Translations under genes and position numbers: made by a program
Part shown: one piece after another, positions 1-10,045 of the stretch
Numbering within the stretch: position 1 is the first letter of the stretch
Layout: each line of letters opens with the position of its first letter
DNA from: Heliocidaris erythrogramma
Lineage: Eukaryota; Echinodermata; Echinoidea; Camarodonta; Echinometridae
Length of the DNA stretch: 64,000 bases
NCBI GenBank assembly: GCA_025617745.1
Contig: CM046869.1
Coordinates: forward strand, 8,606,668 to 8,670,667
Direction: 5' to 3'
Notes under the pieces: generated by a model
Told to the model about the DNA's origin: nothing
Database searches by the model: none
The model's input: only the letters and a program-made list of their open reading frames with translations

Positions 1-994
1 TCTTTTTCTTTCTTTCTTTTCACCTACTCTGGGATATAGTGCCTATTGTCTATTGTCATAACTCTTAAAAATCTATCATCTATTATTACAAAAGACGAAT
101 TTCTATACTGCTATTATCCGAACTTGGTAAAAAAAAAAGGGAATTAAGAAGGAGAACGTTTAAAAGACGAGGAGATCAGGATGTTTAGTGTTTGTAATTA
201 AATTCGTATAGTTTTGAAAATGATTTTATTCCCCCAAGAAGAAAAGAAAGAACGATTTTTCCATTTGCCTTACCTTGTTTTCAACTCCACCCATCAATAT
301 TATGAATACGTCTTCCCATATCGTGGAGGAAAACTAATATATTTCATTCCCCAATGGTATCCGAGAGTTGTTTTTCTCGCAGTGCCCCCGAGGGAAACGG
401 CAGGAATTGAATGTACCGTACCTCCCCGCTTTCTTCATTCATGCCATCCATTGATTCACGATTGTGTTGCCTTCCGCGGTAATAGATTTCTTTAACATCC
501 CTCCTTTGTGTTTCAGTGTCTAAAATATTGAGGAAAACAGTTCAAGAGTGATAAAAGGAGGGGAAAAAATCATGCGGGGGATGGACAGAAATCCAGGAGG
601 GCTATGCTTCTGATACCCAAAAGCTTGACTGTGCCATTGAAGAAATTACTTTCTTACATTTGCTAATTTCACAAATACGCTCTTGATCTCAATTGGGGTA
701 TATTGTTTAACTCATTCATTGCCGATGTCATGTATATGTGACAGATAGACTTGTTCTAAAAGAGTGTGGTATCCATGAAATAGTTTATGGTCATGTTTCA
801 TATGTATAGGGATGGGATTTTTATATGGGTTTGCCTCTGTACCCTATATAGTCGAAATTAAAAAAAAAATCTAAAATGAGGATAACAATAATGAAAAACC
901 TATCCCTAAAATAATGATTTTTTTCCTATTTACTAATAGGAAAAGATAAGAAATGATATGTTAAGTAGTTTTCCGCCCTCCTTGTACTATTTCA
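1..994. other. AT-rich non-coding stretch
   Basis: No gene is supported. The stretch is AT-rich, with scattered A and T runs. The only open frame of note (214-495, 93 codons) has no splice or start context and resembles no family I know. Confidence 0.6.
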
Positions 995-996
995 GG

Positions 997-1172
997 GGGC
1001 GATTAAAATAGGAAGAAAATAAAACAAAGATATTTTAGAAAATAGTGCGAAACTTTGTAAATAGGAAGAAAATGGGTATTAAAAAAAATATTTCTCCTAT
1101 CTTTTTCCTATTAAAAAAAAAATTCTCCCATTTTGCATTGAAAAACTAGGAAAACCTAGAAAAAAATCGCCC
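997..1172. repeat. Possible small foldback with GGGCGATT ends
   Basis: GGGCGATT at 997-1004 is matched by AATCGCCC at 1165-1172. Between them are A/T-rich segments with repeated AATAGGAAGAAAAT. It could be a degenerate MITE or chance pairing in low-complexity sequence. Confidence 0.3.
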
Positions 1173-3580
1173 ACAAACACACATTTTTAAACTATATTTC
1201 CTTATTCGGTAATTCAAAAAACTACTAGGGTATAACTATGTTTTGAATAAAATGGTTTCCGCAAATATCTGTGGGGATGGATGTGCGTTGACTCTTGCGT
1301 TTAATGCAAAGACAGGGTTAAATGCGAGTTGCATTAATTTGCATAACCCATATCAAAGTTTATATTACGACGATGTGCGATTGTGTGTGCGGGTGTGTGT
1401 GTGTGAGGGTGCGTGTCAGTGTGTGTATTTAAGTGATTATGCGTGCGAGTGAAACTGTTATGACACCTTTCAAGCAATGGATGTCTGCTGTGATCATATT
1501 TCTTGTGATCTGCGTTCCTTTAATTCATTTCTTCGACTGTTTATTAATACGTTGCTTGTATTATTTTTAAAATATGATATGCAGCGTCATGATGTATTAC
1601 GTTCTGTTAAGTACCAGTTTGTTTGTGTTTTATTTTTCCTTCCAGCTTGCATTAAACAAAATATTATCTGCGTCATCTTAATAAAGGGCAGAAAACGGGC
1701 ATATATCATGTTGAAAATTTTGATCAAAATGATGTTACGCTTATATTACAAATCTGTTTTCAATTTTTATTCATCCATTTCTCGATTGTATTAGAAATGT
1801 ACTTGATATCGGTTTATTCTTTTGAACAAAGGATAATGTGGCTATATTTGGGTGTACACCTGAAACTATAAGGGCATACAGCACGCTTTTCATAGTGTAG
1901 GTTGTGCGTGCAAAGATGCATGCGTGTAATTATCTATATGCAAGATAGTGTTTTTGAGAGGGATTCCCCGTGGACTCTAAGCGATGGAGTACCGTGTCTA
2001 GAGGGGCCAGCACTCACCGCCAACTTTATCGACCGACAGGCTGGTAAAGTGGTGAAATTCGGCTCCTTCCAAGCTTCAAAGAATAATGCCTGCGTGTTAC
2101 GAGCTGTTGTTGATGCACTCCTGAATTGTTGTCGAAAAGGTTGGGTCAGAGCTAAGGCTCTCGATGTCAGACTGACAGGTTGTTATAGGTTTCCATCATA
2201 CTCTCCACAGCGGTTGTGATTCTTCTTCTAATAATAATTAGTCATATTACCTGAGGCCGATTGCTATTTTGTCTATAAAAATATTTACCATTCGTCTTTC
2301 AAAATATCACTGTTTTAATTAATAATACCCCATTGCCATACTGAATCATCAATGGTGGTCTGTCAAGTAACAGATTTAGTGACCCAATTAACTTCTAGAG
2401 CAAAAGTCTTTCCAACTGCTACGATTTTGAGCCATCTGTTTCACATATCTGTACCCTACTACTCCAGAATCTGCAATGATATCATCAATATTAGGCCATC
2501 ATGTCGTATTATGTCCTATACATCTTACTGAATAAATAACTTATTTGATATATTTATATAGAGAAAGCAGTTTGTACCGATTTATCAAGTACCGAAACCA
2601 ACTTTAATGATTCCACATGCATGGGCGGCGAAATTTTGAATATTGTACAGCAACTAATGATAAATGCTAGTCGCCAGAACTCAACATAAACTTGTAGGCG
2701 CATCCACTATAAAGTCCATATGCGATATAAATAACCAGAGAACTGTATTATCATAACCATTCACTATCCATAATCGAAGATAATTGACAGATGTATTACG
2801 GTTAACAACGGGAGCAGGTGCAAACCAAATATTGACCATCTGACACGTAACCTCTGCGTTACGCACGCTTCATGGAATACGAGTATGGTTAGATAGTAAC
2901 TCTGACGCGCACGGAAGGCTAACATACATCAAATATCGATTGGAAGTGTTTGTGAATGATTCCTTTCGTGGAGGAAATTCTTATATTACTCTAAATATAA
3001 TTCGTGAAGCTCGGCAAGAATAAAGAGGATCTGTGTTTCGTAAAAGAGAATGACTTACTTTTCCTATATCGGAGATGCATTTTCTAAGCATTGATTTGAT
3101 TCTTCCGTATGAGTTGAGCTGCTTCGAGATCCGATGACGGAAATGATCGAATGTGCTAAAAAAGGGATAAAATTGTTTTATAAACTTTGTGCCGCTTTGC
3201 CTTTTTGGGGGAAAGATAACCAGTTTGTTGGAAAAAAACCGCAGGAACTCAGGAAAGCACAGAACGGAATGAAGAAGTAGAGAAGGCTTTAATCTAGTTT
3301 GTTGAATATCATTTGCGTAGTCCAGGCCTTAGCGTTGCCATTTTACAGTTTTATATAAAGAAAACAGAAAGAATGAAAATTAAAACAATGGAACCAGCCT
3401 CAAAACCACAAAGCTCCTGCATATAAATCCCATAATCCCGATGGGTAATCTATGTGTATTTCTTGTTACTTTATGAGACCTTTATGCTGGTATACACATC
3501 ATACAATCACAGAGCTTTCCACGTGAAATTATGACATTATAATAAATCTTATAAATAGAGCCTCAGCTCTCCGGTTACAT
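1173..3580. other. Non-coding stretch, no gene supported
   Basis: I see no supported gene. It holds a GT-rich patch at about 1381-1430 and a locally GC-richer segment at 1960-2220. The latter contains small palindromes (TGTCAGACTGACA and AGAGC-taag-GCTCT) and an unremarkable 105-codon frame with no known similarity. Confidence 0.55.
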
Positions 3581-3589
3581 GTTCATAAT

Positions 3590-3935
3590 TCCGAAGATTC
3601 GTTTTTTCCGAAAGTTCGCATTTCTGAAGGTTCATTACTCCGACGGTCCGTAACTCCGAAAAAGAAAAACTTTTCATATTTCCGAAGGTTCGTTATTCCA
3701 AAAAGTTATTTTGGGCTCTATTGAATTACAACCTTTGGAATTATGAACCCCATTTTTTTTCAATTATGAACCCATTTTCATAAACGAAATTACGAACTTC
3801 GGAGTAATGCATCAAATGTTCGGAATTTTGAAACCTACTTCATTTCGGGAATTATGAACCCCCTGCTATTTTAAATTTGTATTTCGGAATCATGAACCTT
3901 CGGAAAAACGAACCTTCGGAAATAACAAGGAAACC
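3590..3935. repeat. Head-to-head inverted array of a ~16-bp unit (TTCCGAAGGTTCRTAA)
   Basis: About six degenerate copies of TTCCGAAGGTTCGTAA run forward at 3590-3725. Reverse-oriented copies (for example GGAATTATGAACC and CATGAACCTTCGG) follow from about 3731 to 3915. The block could fold into a long imperfect hairpin centred near 3735. Units differ by point changes and spacing. No coding potential is seen. Confidence 0.75.
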
Positions 3936-4292
3936 CCAGCTATCCAACATTTCCAACATTCCGTATTAAAAACATTCAGCAGATAACTTCTTTTGTTTTC
4001 TTCTTGCTTTTTTGGGGGGCGTTAAAAAAAAAGATTCTTGATGAGAATGTAATTCCCTTGATTGCACACTTTATTAGGAATACAGCAGGCGTAATCTCCC
4101 TTCCTCTTAAGATTGGACAAGTAGTCTTCTTTTTTATTGTGATAAAAACGAAAATACTAGACGCTAGTATCAATCTTTACTGGGGGCTAACAAGGGTCGT
4201 ATCGTATGGTATTTCTTATTCATGCATTGCAGTAACATGTCCACTTCTTCGTAAGATGCCTGTCCATGGCGTCAGCTCCAGGGGAACTAAAT
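3936..4292. other. Non-coding stretch
   Basis: No gene is supported. An open frame from 4004 runs on into the adjacent MITE, so it is not a plausible protein. Confidence 0.6.
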
Positions 4293-4702
4293 TTAAAGGG
4301 AAGGTTGTGTTGCGGAAGGGCGAAAACTACTTTGTAAGCTCTCTCGTCCTCGATATTCCTATATGGAAGTATATATCGTAGGAATAATATCTTTAAAAGT
4401 ATTGCTCTTGATATCCTTTATACAATTACATACGAAATATATGACAGGAATTGGTATGTTGACTCGTTTGGACTGAATTTTGATGCCACATGTGTTTGTG
4501 ATTTCCTCGACTCAATTTTGTGTCCATTGTTTTTTATTGTATGTGTTTTTCAGGAAAATTAAATCAATTTGTCATCATATTGATTCCAAAACATCACAAA
4601 ACACACGAATTAATCTTATTTCTTTCATAACATTTCTGAATTACTTCTAGGAAGTTTCTTTCATGAAGGCAATCGCTTGACGACTATTCAATGTGATCTT
4701 TA
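4293..4702 (+). mobile_element. TTAA-flanked MITE, family T1, copy 1
   Basis: The left end TTAAAGGGAAGGTTGTGTT matches the left terminus of the better-preserved copy at 59595. The interior keeps family landmarks, such as TTTGGACTGAATTTTGATGCC and a late GTTTCTTTCATGAAGGCAATC. It closes at a TTTAA near 4698-4702. The TTAA boundary is typical of piggyBac-type target duplications (established knowledge). Assignment to that superfamily is inference. Confidence 0.6.
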
Positions 4703-5879
4703 AACGAAATAAATACATTTGTTTCACCCAACCTATGACAGCCAGCGCCATATGGGGTGATGTTTTCATTGCCAAGGCAACAGATGAGATGGGGAGAGAA
4801 GGGAACATCTAAGAATCAACAAGGGGTAAAACAATAGCCTTTCGTATAGGAACTGAAAAGGAAGAGTTGAAATGGTGGCGGATTTCAATTTGAAGAAATT
4901 GGATTCGGGTCGTTCAACTGATAGTTTGCCAAAGTTTGGGCTAAAATGTCTGCTGTTGTTTGGCTGGAATAACAATTATTCTAATCACTTCTTGACATAA
5001 TACTGGATATTCCGAAGAGAAATATGTTTACAGATTATTTTAGCTCCGTAATATTACGTACTTTTGGATATTCATCTTACTTTGCGAGGGATGAACACAC
5101 TGAACGCAAAAGCAAAAATTGTTAGACAGCTCTGTAAATGTTATTCTGCCAATACTGACATCACGAATCCTCTATCTTCTCTCAATCATTTTGACCATTG
5201 AGTGAATCTGACGGAGAGTGAATTGTGTTACACATATTTCAAGGACCTTCATATGATTCTAATTTGATGCCTCAGAATCCACGATTCTTCACGTAGCCTT
5301 CCTATAATTATGGTTACCTGATATCATACTTCACCTATCCAACCTCCTTTCTACCTTTAGTATATAGACAGGTGGTGTGTTAATATCATTAGGCTACCAT
5401 CGTAGCCACTTTCCGTAGCCCGACACTATATACATGTTAGTAGTGAATTTAATATGCATACCACGTATAATAAACATGGATAAAAGGTGGTATTCATCCC
5501 CAGCTCGCTGTCATGGCGTGGTTGTCATTTTGCTCTCGAAGCTAGGCTTAATATGGATTAGCTGTGTGACTCTATATGACCTTGTCACACTCCTAATATA
5601 AATGCAGCCTAACCGAGCAATGCTCTCGCTCTAATTTTGAAGATGGCATGAATTTGGACGATTAGTCACGTGCAAATGCATAAATATGTCACCGTGGCGG
5701 GAACTGTTCAAGTGATTTGTTCCATTTTATGATTTTCACTGCTCTCCTCGCCCAAATGCTTATATAGGTTTGATTAATACTTGCCAGCCTTCGTTTGCAG
5801 ATGTTCAACTAAGTCACGTGACCTTCCCTTCTGCATACCATAATCGCATACATGTCTGACTTTTTTCAGTCTTATACCG

Positions 5880-5880
<1 letters not shown>
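4703..5880. other. Non-coding stretch
   Basis: No gene, RNA or repeat could be supported here beyond short A/T runs. Confidence 0.55.
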
Positions 5881-5940
<60 letters not shown>

Positions 5941-5960
5941 AATATACATATATTTATATT
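5881..5960. repeat. Compound (CA)n/(TA)n microsatellite
   Basis: About 15 CA units pass into about 20 TA units with a few interruptions. Minus-strand open frames here are artefacts of the dinucleotide repeat. Confidence 0.95.
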
Positions 5961-5968
5961 TATTTATC

Positions 5969-6038
5969 TGTGTGTATGCGTGTATGTGCGTGTGTGTGGG
6001 TGCGCGCGCGCGTGTGGGGGTGTGTGAGTGTGGGCGTG
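5969..6038. repeat. GT-rich low-complexity tract with a CG-alternating core
   Basis: Runs of TGTG and GTGTGTGGG surround an alternating GCGCGCGCGCG core. Alternating purine-pyrimidine sequence of this kind can adopt Z-DNA in principle. Confidence 0.85.
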
Positions 6039-6040
6039 TT

Positions 6041-6541
6041 AAGCCGTATTTCCGAGGACATTTTCGGACAGAGAACCAAAAAAAAATCATGAGAACAATG
6101 GTCCTCGGAAGCCGGACAATAGTCCTCGAACGTCGAACAATGAATTTGTGCCTTATGCCGTCGACTGTCCGAGGACGGAGGAACAATAGTATACCTATGT
6201 ATACCGACAGAGGTATACTTGTGTGACTAATTGGACAGTCAAACACAATAGATGCCTTTATTCCGTCAGGCTTGTGTGGCTTTTTTTGCTGCTTGTGTGG
6301 CTATTTGAACAATAGAGAGAACAAAGGGAAAGACACACAAGTATACCTGTGTGCGTTTGTTTAGCATTATGTCCGAGGACATTTTCGGACAGAGAACAAA
6401 AAAAAAATCATGACAACAATGGTCCTCGGAAGCCGGACAATAGTCCTCGAACGTCGAACAATGAATTTATGCCTTATTCCGTCGACTGTCCGAGGACGAG
6501 TAACAATAGAGGAACAATAGGTGTCCTCGGAAGTAAAGCCA
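6041..6541. mobile_element. Foldback element with internal 145-bp direct duplication
   Basis: The outer ends are inverted copies of each other: a left TTCCGAGGACA near 6050 and a right TGTCCTCGGAA near 6523. Inside, a near-identical unit of about 140-150 bp occurs twice (6050-6189 and 6371-6520). Each unit holds several GTCCTCGG/CCGAGGAC inverted pairs, so it can fold on itself. A spacer with inverted GTATACCT/AGGTATAC separates the units. No transposase is seen. Confidence 0.7.
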
Positions 6542-6548
6542 TGTAAAC

Positions 6549-6571
6549 GTGTGTGTGTGTGTGTGTGTGTG
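6549..6571. repeat. (GT)11 microsatellite
   Basis: A pure GT dinucleotide run lies directly outside the foldback element at 6041-6541. Confidence 0.95.
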
Positions 6572-7188
6572 GAGATGCGGATAATTAACAGCGATGAGCC
6601 AGTGGAAAGCCTAAGCTGCTCTTAGTATTTGTAGGTACGCCTCCATAATTTTTTTTAATTTCTTGTAATGGTATTAAATGTAATCGGGACATTCATGTGA
6701 GTTTCAGCATCTTTGTGACATCTGTTCCTTATTTCCCAGTTGAATTTTGCAATGGTACTTGTTGAGGTTTCATTGTTTTACCAAAACATACAACCCATGA
6801 ATATCATGAGATTAAACATTTCAATGTACTTGTTAGCAATTTTATCTCTGTTCAGTAATATTTTCATAGGGTATTCCGTATGAGAAAAAGTGGTCATTTT
6901 AACACATGTTTCCAGCCTGCTAATCATATATACGAATAATTAGTGAAGATAATTGGGGCGATAATGAAGTCAAGGTGCTAGGTATTCACCAGAGAGCGAT
7001 TCATCCTTCTGGATGAAATGTGTAAGAAAATGAGCACATGTCTAACAGGTCAAATTTTTGCATGTGCATATTTTACACCTATCTCATACAAAAAAAAATC
7101 CCAAAACACACACAAAGGAATGACCACTAAATTATTTGAAAGCCATTATTTGTACAGTCAAAAGGCTAGAAATATATCAATGTGTGGA
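6572..7188. other. Non-coding stretch
   Basis: AT-rich sequence. No feature is supported. Confidence 0.55.
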
Positions 7189-7446
7189 AAACCGCTCCCT
7201 ATTCATAAGGACCGCTATTCATAGAAAACCGCTATTCATTTAACACACGTTATGAATAGTTATGAAATAGTGGTCCTTATGAATGGAGGTCCTTATGAAT
7301 AGCGAGGTAATTTGTCTATGGTTTGTTCGCTATTTAGAAAGACCGCTATTCATACAAAACCGCTATTCATTTAGTCACGCGTTATGGATAACGGTCCTTA
7401 TGAATAAGTGGTCCTTATGAATAGCGGTCCTTATGACTAGCGAGGT
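7189..7446. repeat. Two tandem hairpin units built from GACCGCTATTCATA
   Basis: Unit 1 is 7189-7306 and unit 2 is about 7330-7445. In each, two or three forward copies of ACCGCTATTCATA are followed by an ACACGTTATG-type loop. Two or three reverse copies (TATGAATAGCGGTCC) then follow. Each unit ends in GCGAGGT. The result is two adjacent imperfect hairpins in direct tandem. Confidence 0.75.
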
Positions 7447-7775
7447 TAACCCAAAATATCATTAAATAAAAGCCAGTCATCTGTAATAAATTTAACTCCA
7501 AGTTAAATTGGCGTTTATACACTTTGACTATAAAAAATTCTTTCATTAATTACATTACGTCGTTTCAAAATACAAATTAAAAGTGTCAGATGAATTTGAA
7601 CTTCTTCGAATTCTTTTGAAGTAATGTTTGTAATATTTTTGTAATTTCAACAAGAAGAATTATGTTTTTTTCGTTTTGTTCAATTCAACAGATGACAAAA
7701 GCGCAGATGTCCAATAGCTTTTGTCCTTCTTATGTCCTATTGCATGCGAGGACAAGTGTGGGCTTTGTGATATAT

Positions 7776-7807
7776 ATTTATTATTGTTATCATTATTGTT
7801 ATTATTA

Positions 7808-7871
<64 letters not shown>

Positions 7872-7888
7872 CAACATCATCATCATCA
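7776..7888. repeat. (TTA)n microsatellite with (CAT)n end
   Basis: An imperfect trinucleotide run of about 110 bp has TTG and TCA interruptions and ends in ATCATCATCATC. Leu- or Tyr-rich frames across it are artefacts. Confidence 0.95.
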
Positions 7889-8341
7889 AAAAATCTAAAT
7901 GGGTCAAGATTTTCTATTCAAATATCGTTATTGTCAGAAAACGTTGTCGCAGTACTTTTATTACATTAAAAAATAATAATTTTACGATTTTCAGCATGTT
8001 TCTTAATTAGAAACATTGACCGAAAAAGTACTTTGTGTCATTAGAATGACATTCATCAACACGTCGACAGACATTCGTCAACTGAGACAGCCAGAAGGAC
8101 ATTACTCTAATTGAGCGTATACGATATAACGCCCTTCTGACTCTCGGCCGAAGATTATGCCTCAGGGATGATGATGATGAAATTTCCATCGGTTTGCAAC
8201 CATGGAAAGCAAATTACATAACTCTCCGAAAACATCTTGCTGTGTATACTTTCTTCATTTGGCAGTGTGAGTTGCTGTAATGCGATTGTCTTGTCACCTG
8301 TCAATCTTTAGGTAATATCCCAGGTGTAAATTTCATTGAAA

Positions 8342-8588
8342 TTAAAGGGATACTCAACCGCAGATTGTGGACGTTTTTGTTATGCCGCGAGAGGGCACCG
8401 TGATCGTTACCTGATCAGGCCGTCGCCTGAGCTCAAGCTCTCGTGCGAGATTCGGTCGGCTTCGTGCAGTCCGAAATGTAATCCCAGCAGTCCGACGGAC
8501 GCGTTCGACACACAAACTTTGTGTACGAGTGAATAGGACTTACGCAATCCCGACTTTCCCAAGGCCGCCTGGTGGCGTATCCCTTTAA
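8342..8588. mobile_element. TTAA-flanked MITE, family T2, copy 1 (247 bp)
   Basis: TTAA-AGGGATA at the left is mirrored by TATCCCT-TTAA at the right. The GC-richer interior is collinear with 58819-59122, sharing CCGCAGATTGTGGACGT, GAGAGGGCACCGTGATCG and GAGATTCGGTCGGCTTCGTG. It lacks about 57 bp present in the other copy. Both strands stay open in places, so the minus-strand peptide shared by the two copies is a repeat artefact. Confidence 0.85.
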
Positions 8589-9090
8589 AGTCTGTATTCA
8601 GAAGGCACTCAACGGTAGAAAATGTTGCCCACATGCGTTATTCTGAAAAGAAAATGTCATCTCTGACATTTGTGGCGTGGATTTCAGTTGGAATTTCAGT
8701 TGGAAGAAAGAGAAAGTGACTTACTTGTAAAGAGCTGGATGAGAATTGAAGTGAAAAGTTAATTATGCATATTTTCCCTTGTTTTGTACTGAACTAAGAG
8801 TAAAAGAATGCAAAATAAGGATAACTTTAATATTTGATTTCGGGACTTGTACAACAGAAAAGAAAGGTATATTGAAAACAAGTGTTGTTTTTGTGTTTTT
8901 ATTTTGTATCAGTTTCTATTTCTTTTTCGGGTTTTGTATAAATACGTGTTACATAATCTTCTGACTTAAAACCAGACACATGGTTAAAATTTTCCAGAAT
9001 AAAATGTTACTAACTTCGTGTATATGCTCAGATATTTTTCATTATCTGTATACCTTTATCTGGCATTTTACTGTAGGTGTAGCAGTGTTA
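8589..9090. other. Non-coding stretch
   Basis: AT-rich. It contains a short direct repeat of TTTCAGTTGGAA near 8684-8706. No gene is supported. Confidence 0.5.
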
Positions 9091-9360
9091 TATGAAAGGG
9101 ATTGCTCTTGAAATTCCATCACAGTCTTAATATGATGCAAATAAATTTAGTTTAAAACTTTGGACTAAATCTTCATGCCACGTGTATGTATAGTCCCATA
9201 TACCCATGTCTGTGTGATGTGCATTTTATTTTTGTGATTGTAAGTAAATTCGTTATCATTTTGATGATTTCAGGACCCCACAATTATTCTTGTTTGATAA
9301 AATGATCACAATCATCAGTAACTTCTCGACCGTTTCTTTCACAACGCAACCGCATGGCAC
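9091..9360 (+). mobile_element. MITE family T1 fragment
   Basis: Collinear with the T1 copies at 4293 and 59595. Landmarks in order are GATTGCTCTTG, GGACTAAATCTTCATGCCACG, GTAGTCCCATATACCCATGTC, ATCATTTTGATGATTTCAGG and CCGTTTCTTTCACAACGCAA. I could not find either TTAA terminus, so the copy is decayed or truncated. Confidence 0.5.
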
Positions 9361-9989
9361 TGATGACAGTATCCGTCCGACGTAAAAGATAGTGAGACTG
9401 CACTGAACAACATAAGCAAAGTCACAAATCATCTTGTGCGCATTTGACATACAAACATCCCAAGACATCTCAAACGCAAAAAAAAAAAAAATCTGCCTCG
9501 CCGATATCGACTAATCCTATTTTAAAAAAACAGTAAATGCTACCCTTTCCAAATTATATCTTCGATATTATGAAAGAGCAGGTTTGCCTCAAGGCTTTGG
9601 TAATCATCATGATCGCACTATTGCTTTGATCGTAGCTAATTATACGAACTGATGGAGAAAGATACATTAATAGCTTAATGCACATCCGGAGGGGGAAACC
9701 CCTTCCATCTTCATTTCTTAATGTTTTTTTTTAAATATTAAAGTATTGAATAGAAAACATCGATAATGATGATGTGGTTGTTATGAAATATTGAAAATGC
9801 AGAAACCCCGAGAAATAAGACATGTTGTGTAATATTAAAGAAAAAAAAGTCTTCCCACAGTGCAGTTACCACTTGAGCCCCTTCAGTTATTTATTCCTTT
9901 TAGACAGACATCTATCTGTCTTAATGCTCTTGTCATTTTAGAAAGTTGGCATCCTTCCAAATAGAAAATAAGGACGATATCCCTGGAAC

Positions 9990-10045
9990 TGGCTCAGTGG
10001 TAAAGGAAAGGTCTTGTAACCGAGAGGTTCCAGGTTTCTTAACAT
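9990..10045 (+). mobile_element. Decayed tRNA-derived SINE head
   Basis: TGGCTCAGTGG at 9990-10000 is a polymerase III A-box. It is followed by GGTCTTGTAACCGAGAGG and a damaged B-box (CCAGGTTTC). The order and wording match the SINE head at 49747, so this is probably a truncated member of that family. Confidence 0.45.

Noticed and set aside
1902-2219. 105-codon frame in a GC-richer patch
   Set aside because: No family resemblance and no strong splice site. The reverse strand is similarly protein-like, so the coding strand cannot be decided.
4004-4381. 125-codon frame with no known similarity
   Set aside because: Its last third runs into a T1 MITE terminus. No splice sites or start context support it.
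8407-8634. Minus-strand peptide (LVHKVC.SNASVGLL.LHFG.HEADRISH) shared with a frame at 58889-59080
   Set aside because: The similarity comes from two copies of the same TTAA-flanked MITE. There are no start or splice signals, and the frame ends differ, so it is not a conserved protein.
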